Part shown: positions 42,845-53,943 of the stretch, piece after piece
Numbering within the stretch: position 1 is the first letter of the stretch
Layout: each line of letters begins with the position of its first letter
Origin: Tupaia tana
Lineage: Eukaryota > Chordata > Mammalia > Scandentia > Tupaiidae
DNA length: 64,000 nucleotides
Reading direction: 5' to 3'
NCBI GenBank assembly: GCA_026018925.1
Contig: JAKSZU010000016.1
Location: 31,152,877 to 31,216,876 of the forward strand
Notes under the pieces: generated by a model
What the model saw: the letters and a program-made list of their open reading frames with translations, nothing else
What the model was told of the DNA's origin: nothing
Databases searched by the model: none
Translations under genes and position numbers: made by a program

Positions 42845-45523
42845 TAGTTGTAGGGCAAATGGCAAATAAGCTATATCTGTTGGCTGGCTAGTTAACATAA
42901 GTAAAACCAACAGAGACTTAACTGTATGACTAATGATGAATTCAACCTCTTATTACATTCTCCAGCAATATGCAATAGCACCTGAGAATGGCTGAATATC
43001 CTTTATACTTCATGGGAGAAAGTGAAATAAGTTAGTGTGGCAGAAATAAGGGTAAAGGTGACCATGCTGAAAGGAGTGAGGCCAGAGGAGAAAGACAAAC
43101 CATTTTAAGGAAGTCAGTGTTTATCTTAGAGTAACAGAAAAACCTTAGCAAGTTCTCTTACTTCCTTGTTTTCATTTTTTTAATGGGAAAGTAGTTTTTA
43201 TTTTTTTAATAGAGGAAAATGTGAATTTGGATTACTAACTAAATTCAGAAATCCTAATTATTATGATACATAGAGTGAAATAAATATAGGACCAATAAAA
43301 ATGAGAACTTTTTTTACTTAAATTAAATTAGAAATCATCATATCTCAAAAAGCTACAAGAGCAGACTATGTAGAGGGTTAGAAAAATAATGATCAAGAAA
43401 ATGCTTTTATTGTGGTCAGCAGAAGGTACATTGCCAGTGTTGAAGGTCTTGTGTCTTACTGCAAAAAATATTTATGACTTTCCCTTGTACTAATAAAAGA
43501 TAAATCTAATCTAAGTTTTCAGTTCTACTTTCCTTAAATGACCAGTCTTTGGCCTCAGTCCAAGGCACAGAAAACTCTCAAATGCCATGACCAGGGCATC
43601 CACAATTTCCTTCTTTTTTCCTCAGATAATCTCTCAATTAGTGATTTTGTGATGACACTTTGACTTTATTTTACTTTAATTAATAAGCACCCATATTTAT
43701 ACTCATATTTAGTTGAAAATAATCCTCAATGTTTGCAGAAATCCTCACAAATTTCTGCATAACAGAAGCAACAGTAATATTTGCGTATTGTAGCTCTTAT
43801 ATATAGGGCGTTATGTAAAAATGAAAAGAAAAAAATTATTAGTGTTACATAAAATTCCTTTCAGTGTTCTACGCCAGCTTTTGTCTCTATTTGTCTGGAT
43901 GCCTTGCTAGGACTTTCTTTAAAATTTGCCAAAGAAAACACATCTATTTCCCTGCCGTTGAAGCATCAAAGCTCCCACACAGAAACCCATTCCCATGGAA
44001 TCCAAATAAAAACATAAAGAAGACTGTTGGTAGACTAAATACATTTCAAGCCTTTTCCAGGTTTCTATTTAAACACAGAGACTGATTTTCACGTGGGTTG
44101 ACTCTCTTCTCTATTAAGCCCTCGGCACGGGGGCCAGGACTTACTTTTATGGCCTTGCAATAGCAACGATGACAGCTAAGGCTAAACAGGCTCCCATTAG
44201 ACCCAGCAGAAGCACATGGCTTTATTACACAGGTTATTTTACTAGAATACCAGCAAAGGAACACCAACTGAATCTTGCATAGTACCAGTTCCTGAGGCGT
44301 AATGGGCATTTAACTGTTGCTTCTTGCACTATGTTTGAGAGAGCCCCCAATTTGTTATGTATTCCATAAACCTAGGGAGGCTGGGCAGGTAGGCTCACAA
44401 AGCTGAACCCTGTTCTAGTTTGGAGTTTGTCTACATTTGCAACAGTTCTATGTGTGGGTTTTGGTGGTTTTGGTTCATTGTTAGGGTTAATTAATATATC
44501 AAAGTTTTATTGGATTTTTAAGTTAACTCAGATATTGAATTGTATTTACTTTCATGTATTTTTCTCTTCTGCATTTTTTTTAAAAGATGACATTTGTCTA
44601 AGAGGCAATTTAAAAGCCATCTTAAGAATTTTAAGGTTGTCCTAAAACCCCTAAGATGAAAACAGTGTAGCACTGGTGAGCACACAAGAGATCATTTAAA
44701 GAAACATGAGAGGAATTCCTAAAATGAATGTTGTCTGAGAAGGAATTTTGTTTTTTATTTTCATTTCTTCCCTCAATTTTAGAGCCTTAAGGTATAGTTG
44801 AATTTATAAGTTCTTTACAGCCTCTAGGAATGAGGGATGTTCTAATTATCTCTGTAAAATAAGAGACACATGACAGAAACCATCACATCACTCTATAAAT
44901 TATAATTGGGTATTGACACCCCAGATGAGACTGATGATGTCATTCAGAAAGTGACATCAAAATGAATGACTCTCAGGAAATGAAGGGACCTTTCTCATGT
45001 CAAATTGTATATGCTTCTCTTACCTAAAAGGCAGAACAGACGATTTTTGTTTCTCTCAAAAATGAATTTTGGAACATAGAAAAGAACATTAATCATGGAT
45101 ACAGAGAACCTGATAATCCTAGAAAAACAGAGGGGCTGTTCCAAAATAAATAAGTGGCACCATGTACCAGAGTCTCTTACTGTTGTGCGCAATGCACAGC
45201 AAAGGTAAGTAGAACTAAAGAAATCGTTGAGGAAGTTCCCAGTGTGCAAAGTGCCCAACAATTCGTCAATACAGACAAAGAATTTAAGAAATCTCTTCCA
45301 TTATGATTTCAAAGCCTAATTAATTGCAAGCCTTCGAGTAATAACCATGTTTGCAGAAATCCCTGTGTCTATGAGAAGCAGGACTTTTCCTTGAACGTAT
45401 CCAAGGAGACCTGGCATTTTTCCTCTTTTATTTTTTCTTATACAAGATCTCAGGCTCAGCCATGTTGATGTCCATTGTTAAAACACTGCTGCTCAGAGAC
45501 TAGAGTCACATGGTAGGCCCTTG
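42845..45523. other. 2.7-kb repeat-poor region, GC rise at 43860-44410
   Basis: I recognise no transposon. 43860-44410 is richer in GC, keeps scattered CpGs (CCTCGGCACGG, GCAACGATG) and has no low complexity. No splice-bounded open frame is evident. Confidence 0.45.
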
Positions 45524-46050
45524 GGGCCAGCACGTGGGTCTGGAGTCCCACATGGCCGACTGCAGTTTGAGTCCCAGACCTGGTGGTTTGAAAATCACAC
45601 CAGGGGGACCAGCAGTTAGCATAATGGCTATGTCGCTGGACTCCCACGTAGTCGACCGCGGTTTGAGTCCCGGACCCCGTGGCTTAAACTCATGCTGGGC
45701 GCGTGTGCGTGCGTGCCCAAGATCCCGAGAGGAGAATGGAGGAGAAGGGATTGCGGTGTGGCCATCCCCCCTGGGGGGTGATTTCTCGCTTTCTATCTCT
45801 CTGTCTCTCTCTGTCTGTCTGGTGAGCGCACGTGCCCTATAGCAAAAACCTCTCAAAAAAAACAAACAAACAAAAAAAACAAACACCAGGAATGTTTGCA
45901 TGCATACCCCGAATCCTGAGAGGAGAATGGAGGAGAAGGGATTGTGACATGGCCATCTCCCCTGAGAGGTGATTTCTCAAACTTTTCCTCTGTCTTTTTC
46001 CAGTGAGCACATGCACCCTACAGAAAATAAATAAATAAATACAGAGAGAG
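45524..46050 (+). mobile_element. Old SINE family A copy split by a younger one
   Basis: 45524-45604 is the 5' part (GGGGCCAGCACGTGGG to AATCACACCAGG). It resumes at 45891 (AATGTTTGCATGCATACCCCG, core GGAGAATGGAGGAGAAGGG, end CACCCTACAGAAAATAAATAAAT). Confidence 0.92.
45605..45879 (+). mobile_element. SINE family A1 nested in an older SINE
   Basis: GGGACCAGCAGTTAGC to an (A)n/(ACAA)n tail. CACACCAGG / AACACCAGG marks the duplicated target. It is one of the best preserved A1 copies here. Confidence 0.94.
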
Positions 46051-46092
46051 AAAGAAAGGGAGAGGGAGGGAGGGAGGGAGAGAGAGAGAAGG
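46040..46092. repeat. (GA)n/(GGGA)n purine microsatellite
   Basis: GAGAGAGAAAGAAAGGGAGAGGGAGGG-type tract at the tail of the old SINE. Confidence 0.93.
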
Positions 46093-46142
46093 CTACATGA
46101 TATGCCCTGGTTTCTTCATCAGGGCCCAAACCAGACAAACTT

Positions 46143-46250
46143 GAGTGTGGTGTCCCATTCTTGTAATTCTATTGTTAACTGGGAGGTTGGGGCAGGAGGC
46201 TGGCAACATGGTAAAACCCTGCCAAAACTCAGTCTCTCTCTAGAAAACAA
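46143..46250 (+). mobile_element. 7SL/Alu-like monomer, sense
   Basis: GTGTGGTGTCCCATTCTTGTAATTC, ACTGGGAGGTTGGGGCAGGAGG, GGCAACATGGTAAAACCCTG and AGTCTCTCTCTAG follow the 7SL-derived Alu/B1 monomer order. About 20-30% diverged by eye. Confidence 0.7.
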
Positions 46251-46285
46251 ATAAACAGACAAAGAAACAATCAAAAACACAACAG

Positions 46286-46560
46286 GGTATCACCATGTCA
46301 CAGTCCTCCTACTTTAGCCTCCTAGCTAGGAACCCAGCCATGCACCGCCATACCCGGCCTTTTTTAAACAGGGTCTCACTGTATTGGCCTGGCTGGCCTC
46401 CTGCTCAACACCCTTCTGCCTCAGCTCCCAAGCTGATGTAGTTACGGCCACACACTTGCACTCTCAACTTTAGGTAGGAGCTGGAATCGGACCTGGGCCA
46501 TCCTACAGAATACAACATCTTACCAGGATGCATTACCATGACTGGGCCCATTCTCTCTTT
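46286..46560 (-). mobile_element. Dimeric 7SL/Alu-like element, antisense, joined to tRNA-like head
   Basis: Two antisense 7SL units occur in tandem: 46286-46363 (TATCACCATGTCACAGTCC..CCATACCCGGCC) and 46364-46480 (AAACAGGGTCTCACTGTATTGG..TTCTGCCTCAGCTCCC), linked by a T-run. Next to them 46490-46560 (GGAATCGGACCTGGGCC ... CATGACTGGGCCC) reads like an antisense tRNA-type head, so the element may be tRNA+7SL. Confidence 0.65.
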
Positions 46561-46765
46561 TGATGCCCCCAAAGGGCTCTCATTCATTGAAAACAAAAGG
46601 AACAACTATTCGTCAGCAGAAGGTGGTATAAAATTTAGTTTTCGTTTAGAAGTTAACAAAATGTATTTTTAAACTTAATGTAGTGAACATATATATTTTT
46701 AATCTGGCTGGTTTCCACCTAAAATACTCCATTCAAGACTTTTATTCTTCCCAAAATGCAATTTT

Positions 46766-47034
46766 TTTTTTTTTTTTTTTTTGGAGAGGTTTTCGCTATA
46801 GGGCGCATGCGCTCGCCAGACAGACAGAGAGAGACAGAGAGATAGAAAGCGAGAAATCACCCCCCAGGGGGGATAGTCACGCCGCAATCCCTTCTCCTCC
46901 ATTCTCCTCTCGGGATCTTGGGCACGCACGCACACGTGCCCGGCGTGAGTTGTAAGCCACCGGGTCCGAGACGCGAACCGCGGTCGACTACGTGGGAGTC
47001 CAGCGACATAGCCATTACGCTAACTGCTGGTTCC
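46766..47034 (-). mobile_element. SINE family A2, full length, very well preserved
   Basis: TSD CCCAAAATGCAATTTT (46750-46765; 47035-47050), perfect. Diagnostic GACGCGAACCGCGG and GTTGTAAGCC are present. Boxes A and B read GTAATGG and CGGTTCGCGTC on the minus strand. Confidence 0.96.
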
Positions 47035-47050
47035 CCCAAAATGCAATTTT

Positions 47051-47754
47051 GAAGTAAAGAACTTTTCGATTCTGTACTCAGGTGTCTATACTATTGCCTA
47101 TTTATACCAAAATGCCTATAGTTGAATGGCAATGATAAAGACATGTCTTTGGCCAAGCACCATCTCAAAGCTTAAGTGGTAGTTCTGCAGATATTACCCC
47201 AAACAGCCCAGAACTGCATGAAATCTGATCTCTCCATGACTTATAGTTACTAATGTGACTATCTTTTTGCCAAGCACTGGAGTGGGCAGTGGGAGTAGTA
47301 ACATGTTATAGTAAGTAGAACTAGACAACAAAAACAGAAGTATACTAATGTGTATAAGTACATAAAAATGTTATGCAACCTCATATAAAGAAAAATAAAC
47401 TAAGGAAGGATGTTTGAAGTTCCAGAAAGTTGTTGAATTTTAAAGAGTCAGGTCAGAGATTGCTGAAAAAGTTACGTTTGAGTACAGACTAGAAGTCGGT
47501 AAGAAAGAGCTATACATCTGGGGAAAATAAACTCTGGAAGAAGAGTTCGTTAGTTTAGTGCCTAAAAAGCAGAGAGGACATTATTCTGGAGTGCCGAATG
47601 GTTAAGAGTAGTGGACAACATATCCAGTGAGGTAATGAAGACATGGTAGAGTCTTAGTCACTGGTAAAAACGTCAGCTTTGACTATGCATGACATGAGGA
47701 ACATTGGAAGTCTTTAACTGAGCAGCAACATGGTGTTTCTTTTCTTTCTTTCTT
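47051..47754. other. Repeat-poor stretch
   Basis: No gene or repeat recognised. Confidence 0.45.
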
Positions 47755-48010
47755 ATTTCTTTTAATTTTGCCAGAGGGCAAGTGCACTCACTAGAGAGAG
47801 ATGCACAGAGATAGAGAGTGAGAGGGAGAAAGCACTCCTCCCAATCCCCTTGCCATGAGGCATGGTCAAGCCATTTTCCCCCATTTTCTCCTCCTTTGGG
47901 GATTTTGGGCAAGCATACACATGTGTCTGGTATGTTTCTGAAATCATTGGGTCCAGGACTCAAACCGTGCAGTCACTTTGTGGAATCCTACTCATAACCA
48001 CCAGGTTCTG
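47755..48010 (-). mobile_element. SINE family A, old
   Basis: TTTTAATTTTGCCAGAGGGC is the old-type 3' end, followed by GGGGATTTTGGGCAAGC and GGGTCCAGGACTCAAACCG. Right end degraded. Confidence 0.82.
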
Positions 48011-48326
48011 GGCTTACCCACATGGAGTTTTTTAAACTTTAAAAGATCATTCTAAATGTTCTATTAAGACAGAAGCAAGGATATCAATTAGTAGGCAGGA
48101 GAGAGGTGATGTTGGCGGCTTGGCCAGGGGAATAGCAGTGGAAGTGATAAGAAGTTAGTGTAGTTTTGTAAGTGAAGTGTACTCTGGAGTTTCTGCTTGC
48201 ATTTCCTTCTCCATCAATGTTGATTTCAGAAGATCCTTCCTCCACATGACATTCCTCCCAAACATTCCATTCTATACAATTCAACATTGGAAGAAGTGAA
48301 TGTCTATTTCCAGTTAGAAAATCTCA
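48011..48326. other. Unassigned stretch
   Basis: Nothing recognised. Confidence 0.4.
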
Positions 48327-48332
48327 TAGGAT

Positions 48333-48599
48333 GGGACTAGCAGATGGTGTAATGGCTATGTTGCTGGACTCCCATGTAGTTGACCGCGGTTTGAGTCCTG
48401 GACTCGGTGGCTTAAACTCACACCGGGCACATGTGCATGCATGCCCAAGATCCCAAGAGGAGAATGGAGGGGAAGGGATTGTGGCATGACCATCTCCTCT
48501 GGGGGGTGATTGCTTGTTTTCTCTCTCTCTGTCTTTCTGGTGGGCACATGCATCATATAGCAAAAACCTCTCTAAAAAAAAAAAAGAAAGAAAGAAAAA
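48333..48599 (+). mobile_element. SINE family A1, full length
   Basis: GGGACTAGCAGATGGTGTAATGG to poly(A)/GAAA. TSD AGAAAATCTCA at 48316 and 48600. Confidence 0.93.
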
Positions 48600-48613
48600 A
48601 GAAAATCTCACGG

Positions 48614-49089
48614 GAAAATATAATTGGCTCAGAGTATACATCTGGCTCTCTTATAATGGGGCATCCTAAGTTTAATAAGGTGTAACTCCCTGAACTCCTG
48701 AATTCTGAGGTGCCAGGAGACCTTATAGAGATATCACTGGTACAACTCATTTGTTTTGCTAGGCACCTTTCAAAAAAATCACTTGGACTGATTTCCAGTC
48801 TGTCACCATATAAGAGCCCATAAATTTTTTAGCTCATAGGCCTTGGAGGCACCAATTAAATAGAAATTTCCAAATGTAATTTTATAAAGAAATTAGCTAA
48901 GGTGTAGCAGAGCTCTCTATTTCATTCTGCTCCTCTTCTGCTTATGAAAGAAAGCTATTTCATATGATAGAAGAAGAATATCAAAGGTTAGACCAAAATT
49001 GTGACTGCAACTAAGTTGTATAGTTTATTCATATGCTAATCTGCACTGAAGTGGTTGAGATGTAAAAATCTAAACTCCGTTACTATTCT
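48614..49089. other. Unassigned AT-rich stretch
   Basis: Nothing recognised. Confidence 0.45.
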
Positions 49090-49195
49090 GTAGCATATTT
49101 ATGTCTTGTTCACTAAGGTATTACCAGCACCAAGTCCTATACCTGGCACATCACAGCAAAGCAATAAATCCCTACAGAATGAATAAATGATTCTT
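49090..49195 (+). mobile_element. L2 LINE 3' end
   Basis: GTCTTGTTCACTAAGGTATTACCAGCACC, ACCTGGCACATCACAG and CAATAAATCCCTACAGAATGAATAAATG follow the L2 3' terminus closely. Confidence 0.8.
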
Positions 49196-49493
49196 ACTAC
49201 ACTGGAAAATGATGAATTTTCAATTAGCTTCTTTGTATACCACTCTTTGGTGAAGGACATGCTGAGGAATGGGGATTGTGAGGGGGAAGGAGAATGGAGG
49301 AAGAGAGATGAATGTATTACCTGCTTAAAAGTCTTATTAGACATTGAGAGATGATTTCAAATTACTATCCATTCTTTTCATCAACACAAATTTCCTTCAC
49401 AAGTGCAACATGCTTCTCAAATTCTGGTTGACAGATAGGGAAAAAGATGTCTAGGTTTTGCTTCTTTCAGTTATTGTTCTATTTTACTTTTTG

Positions 49494-49732
49494 AGTGCCC
49501 CCCACCCCCCCCAGGGCGCGTGTACATGCTGGAGAGACAGAGAAAGTGAGAAATCATCCCCTAGAGGGGATGGCCATACCACAATCCGTTCTTCTCCATT
49601 CTCCTCCCAGGATCTTAGGCACGCACGCACGAGCGTTCAGTGTGATTTTCATGTCACGGGGTGCAGGACTAGAACCACGGTCAGCAATGTGGGAGTCCAG
49701 TGACGTAATTGCTACCCCACCTGTTGGTCCCT
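49494..49732 (-). mobile_element. SINE family A, tail replaced by C-run
   Basis: CCCCCCACCCCCCCCAGGGCGCG replaces the usual poly(T)/GAGAGGTTTTTGCTATAGGGC side. The rest is normal to CCTGTTGGTCCC. Confidence 0.88.
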
Positions 49733-49784
49733 AGATGTTGTTTTATATCAATTAATCATTGTGGTGCACTCACTAGGTTCAAAA

Positions 49785-50030
49785 ATGAATAAAAGTCAGC
49801 TGCAGTGGCACAGAATTAATGCAATGCTCCATGATACAAAAGCCTTATGGGAAGGTCCCAGATTCATGTCAGGAAATCTCCCTGTCATGCCAGGCATGGG
49901 TGCATGCTCCTGTGATCCTGGCTGGCTGAGGCCGGGAATGAATTAAGCCATGAAAACCCTGTTTAGGTGCTTCTCTCCCTGTCTGCTCCCCCCCCCCCCC
50001 CATCATGAAATAAATAAATAAACTTGGAAA
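49785..50030 (+). mobile_element. Composite SINE with 7SL-like right part
   Basis: 49785-49885 is tRNA-like or unassigned (CAGCTGCAGTGGCACAG, GGTCCCAGATTCATGTC). 49888-49935 is 7SL-like (GCCAGGCATGGGTGCATGC, TGTGATCCTGGCTGGCTGAGGC). It ends in a C15 run and an AAATAAAT tail. Confidence 0.55.
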
Positions 50031-50234
50031 AACAAACCATAGATATTTCTTTAAAGGAGTTTGTGAACTGGTTTTGGAGGCAAGGAACAAATACATGTTA
50101 AGTTAAATTACGATATAAAAGTGATACAGTCTTGTCTTAAAAAGGTCAGAAAGGTCACAAACAGAACATCATATCTCATAACTTGTCTGCTCTGGGGAAA
50201 AGAAGACATGGGCTTTCACACCTCAGGGAATGTA

Positions 50235-50680
50235 TGGTGTATAATAAGGCCTGAACTGTGCCCCCAACCCCTAAAACTCATGTGTTGATGCCCTAACCTC
50301 CAGCACCTCAGCATGTGACTGGATCTGGGGAGAGAACTTTCAGAGAAGTAATTAAGTAAAAGGTCTTAAATTAACTTAAGTGATTAAGTTAAAATGAGGA
50401 TGGGCCCCAATCCAATCTGACCGGTGTTCTCAGATGAAGTGGAAAAGAAGAGGAAATTTGAACAGAGACATGCAGAGAGGAAGAATAGCATGTGAAATGA
50501 AGAAAGTCATCTCTAAGCCAAGAGGAGAGGCCTATGAGGACACCAACTTGCTGATGCTTTGCTCTGGGACTTTCAGCCTTCAGAATTGTGAGAATGGTTT
50601 TAATCCACCCAGTCTGTGGTTCTTGTTATGGAAGCCCTGGCCAACTGCACACATACAAGAGAGATTGTATGGGGAAATGT
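50235..50680 (+). mobile_element. MaLR-type LTR
   Basis: GGCCTGAACTGTGCCCCC, ACTCATGTGTTGATGCCCTAACC, ATGGGCCCCAATCCAATCTGACCGG, CTTTCAGCCTTCAGAATTGTGAG and CCACCCAGTCTGTGG are collinear with MaLR (MLT1/MST-group) LTR text. Old solo LTR with no internal coding part seen. Confidence 0.78.
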
Positions 50681-51012
50681 TAGCTGCAGTGAGGTGGCAG
50701 TGCATATGTAGTCCTGGGAACTTGCATTTTCCTATAAAGCTGTGCTTAGGGCAGCTGTAGCCAGCTAGTTACACATAGGAAGGGTACTGATCATGAGATC
50801 TCACACTCATAATTCTTAATAAAAACATTTTGAGGAAGGGAGGGAAGGTAAGTTTTAGGTAATTTTGTGAAAATGCAACTTTCTGGGTCCTAGTGCCCAG
50901 TGATCAACTTCAGCTAGTTCTGTGAACCCATGGTCCTTCCAAGCAAGCTTTTTGTTCTTTGCTTCACCTTATCTATGGATGATGAAACCAACAATTTAGT
51001 AAGTTGAACACA
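50681..51012. other. Unassigned stretch
   Basis: Nothing recognised. Confidence 0.4.
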
Positions 51013-51136
51013 AATTTAATTGATTAAACACATTTATAACTTACCTGCAGTCATATATATATTATACAGGTAAAGGCAAAAGAGAAATGTGGTTGATAGA
51101 GATACTTTGTTTCTACCTTATTAATTCTAATGACTA
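51013..51136 (+). repeat. 124-bp direct repeat, copy 1
   Basis: Matches 51688-51810 with four differences (one 1-bp indel and three substitutions). Contains CTTACCTGCAGTCAT and GAAATGTGGTTGATAGAG. Confidence 0.95.
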
Positions 51137-51225
51137 AGACATAGATAAGACATAGATTCTTTAGTCTAATTAATGTAGAGATTAGCAATTGTTTAAGCAT
51201 ACTTGTCAAACCAGTTGCTATGAGC

Positions 51226-51477
51226 ATTTTTTTTTTTTTTTTTTTTTTTAGAGATTTTTGCTGCTGAACATGTGTGCTTATCAGAGAGATAAAAACAGAT
51301 AGTGAGAAATTATCCCCATGGGGAGATGGCCATCCCTTGGCCATCCCTTCTCCTTTGTTCTCCTCTTGGGATTTTGGGCACACATGCACACGTGCCTGGC
51401 ATGGGTTTTAAGCTTCTGGGTCCGGGACTTAATGGCTACTACATGGGAGTTCAGCAATGTAACCATCTGCTGGTCCT
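51226..51477 (-). mobile_element. SINE family A, intermediate
   Basis: Poly(T), GAGATTTTTGCTGCTGAAC to CATCTGCTGGTCC. It lies between the two copies of the 124-bp repeat. TSD is unclear (ATGAGCATTTT / ATCAGCAATTTT). Box A region is shortened. Confidence 0.9.
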
Positions 51478-51591
51478 GAGATATCAGCAATTTTTTTTAA
51501 GATAATGAAGAAGACAGTCATTTTTAAATCATGATATATAAATCTGAGGAAATTTGTAATCTCTTTTACCAAGGAGAAGGGGAAGTGTATG

Positions 51592-51664
51592 AATGTGTGC
51601 GTGTATGTGTGTAAGTGTGTGTTATGTCTGTGTATATATAAGATATATAGATAGATAGATAATA
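51592..51664. repeat. (GT)n/(TA)n/(TAGA)n microsatellite
   Basis: GTGTGCGTGTATGTGTG into ATATATAGATAGATAGATAA. Confidence 0.92.
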
Positions 51665-51687
51665 TGTATATTACCCTATGAGTCACC

Positions 51688-51810
51688 AATTTAATTGATT
51701 AACACATTTATAACTTACCTGCAGTCATGTATATATTATACAGGTAAAGACAAAAGAGAAATGTGGTTGATAGAGATACTTCGTTTCTACCTTATTAATT
51801 CTAATGACTA
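51688..51810 (+). repeat. 124-bp direct repeat, copy 2 (123 bp)
   Basis: See copy 1 at 51013. Flanks beyond both ends of the two copies are unrelated. Confidence 0.95.
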
Positions 51811-51879
51811 GCTTAAGTCATTCAAGAAATCACCTAGTGTGAGGAATTCACCCATCAAGCAATGTGAGTCTAGAGATTT

Positions 51880-52160
51880 TGTTTTAGATGTTTATCTAAG
51901 AATTCAATTTCTCATGTAAATATAGTACCATGTATATTTTATATCTGTTTGTTTGGTAAGATGTTCCTTTTAAGGAAGTTGTTTGTCTAAGACATTAAAA
52001 TCATTGACGTTAAACTCCTCATAGTATCTATATGATCTGTAATGATGTCTTTTATCATTCCTTATGCTGTATTCTCTTTTTCTTATTTAATCTAGTTAAA
52101 CTTTATCAACTTCATTAATCTTTCAAAATAACCAGTTTTTGATTTAGATTTTTTTTTGTT
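51880..52160 (-). mobile_element. Antisense L1 ORF2 fragment, copy A
   Basis: AGATGTTTATCTAAGAATTC, CATTAATCTTTCAAAATAACCAG and TTTTGATTTAGATTT are antisense L1 ORF2. Collinear with 53170-54000. Confidence 0.65.
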
Positions 52161-52899
52161 GGCAATCACTTCAGAATTCAATTATATCTGAGTCTAATTT
52201 AAAGGGAGACTAGAAATATCAGTTTCCACTAAAAAAAAAAAAAATAGAAAGAAATATCACTTTTCACTTGCACATACTAAGTAGGGCAGCATCTATCCTT
52301 GGCTCAGCGTTTGGCAATTCATTGGCTGATGCTTTCACATAGCTTGGCTCCTTACCTGCTGCTAGCTTGTTTGGGTTTCACAATTCACCTGCTTCTTCAG
52401 CAGTAAGGATTATGCCCTGAATAACTGTGGCAAAACTGCCTGAACCTGTGGGCCTTTTCCACTGGAAATTTCTGAATCTGCCATAGTAGGTGGAATCCAC
52501 TACCTTTTTCATGTGGCAACGTGACCTAAAAAAGACTCAGTGGCTGATAATTTGGGTACATATGCCTAAAGACTTCAGACAAATATATTACATAACATTA
52601 AAATGATGTTCATCCGATTTCCAGTTAGTAATAGGAACAAAGCAAAATGTTTATGTTGCATAAGCAGCTGAAACCAGGGTAGAGTTAATTTTAAAAGGTC
52701 AATGTTTATTTGATTGGTTGTCACTAATTTCAAATGTGTCTTACAGAAAAAAATAGGGATATATCCAAAAAGTTATAAGAGTTTGGAAAGAAAGTGAACA
52801 ATACAAAACCTTCTGTTAATATGACAAGTTACATTGATTGGTTATATTGATTGGTTTCTTTAAGTTTGTATTTGTGGAACTTAGTAATGAGTATTATTC
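52161..52899. other. Unassigned stretch between two L1 fragments
   Basis: GC-moderate patch 52270-52520 (TAGGGCAGCATCTATCC, GGGCCTTTTCCACTGG), otherwise AT-rich. No gene. Confidence 0.4.
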
Positions 52900-53214
52900 T
52901 CTATATGTTACAAAACTCAAATTGCTACTCTTCTGTTAAGTATCTTTATACTTACACTCATGATGATATTGGTCTGTGATTATTTCCTTGGAATGACATT
53001 GTCAGGTGTGGAATCAGTTATGCTAGCTTCTTAAGATGAGTTGGAAAGTCATCTTTTCTCTATTCTCAAAGAATGTATGTAGTACTATGTAAAATACTTT
53101 ATGTATATTAATTATGTAATTAGTCTTACCTCAATATTTGAGAGAGTTCACCAGTTGATCCATTTGGGGTTGCAGATATTTTTCCTAAGATGTTTATCTA
53201 AGAATTCAATTCCT

Positions 53215-53461
53215 GGGACCAGTAGTTAGCATAATGGCTATGTTGCTGAACTCCCATGTAGTCAACTGCGATTCAAGTCCCGGACCCGGTGGCTTAAACT
53301 CATGCTGCACACGTGTGCATGCGTGCACAGGATCCCAAGAGGAGAACGGAGAAGGGATTGAGGTGTGACCATCCCCCCTGGGGGGTTATTTCTTGCTTTC
53401 TGTCTCTCTGGCGAGCGCGTGCTCCCTATAGCAAAAACCTCTACAAAAAAAGAAAAGAAAA
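53215..53461 (+). mobile_element. SINE family A1, full length
   Basis: Perfect 15-bp TSD AAGAATTCAATTCCT at 53200-53214 and 53462-53476. CT-rich part is about 15 bp shorter than usual. Confidence 0.95.
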
Positions 53462-53692
53462 AAGAATTCAATTCCTCAGATAAATATTGAACTATTCAGA
53501 CTTTGTAACTCTTTAATTCATTTGGTAATATATGCTTTTCACTGAAGTTGTTCATTTGTATAAAATGTTATATTCACTGACATTAAAGTCTTTATATTAT
53601 CTGAAGGATCTCTAATGATAGCCTCTATTATTCCTGATTTTGTATTCTTTCTCCTTTTCTTGATTAGTCTAGCTAAGAATTTGCCAATTTTT

Positions 53693-53943
53693 TTTTCTTT
53701 TTTAATTTGCTAGAGGGCATATACACTCATGAGACAGAGAGAGAGAGAGACAGAGGGAGAGAGAGAATTCTCCACCGGGGATAGCCACTGTGCAATCACT
53801 TCCCACTCATTTCTCCCCTCAGGTTTCTTGTCATGCACATGAACGTGCTTGGTGTTTTTCTCAAGCTGCAGGGTATGGAACTTGAATTGTGCAATTGGCC
53901 ATGTGGGATGCAGCTGCCTTAACCACTAGTCACCAACTGGCCC
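53693..53943 (-). mobile_element. SINE family A, old
   Basis: TTTAATTTGCTAGAGGGC old-type end, TCAGGTTTCTTGTCATGC, then CACTAGTCACCAACTGGCCC. CCAATTTT flanks on both sides. Confidence 0.85.

Noticed and set aside
50434-50760. 108-residue open frame in the MaLR LTR as an envelope or gag remnant
   Set aside because: It lies within LTR sequence, which is non-coding in this group; chance frame.
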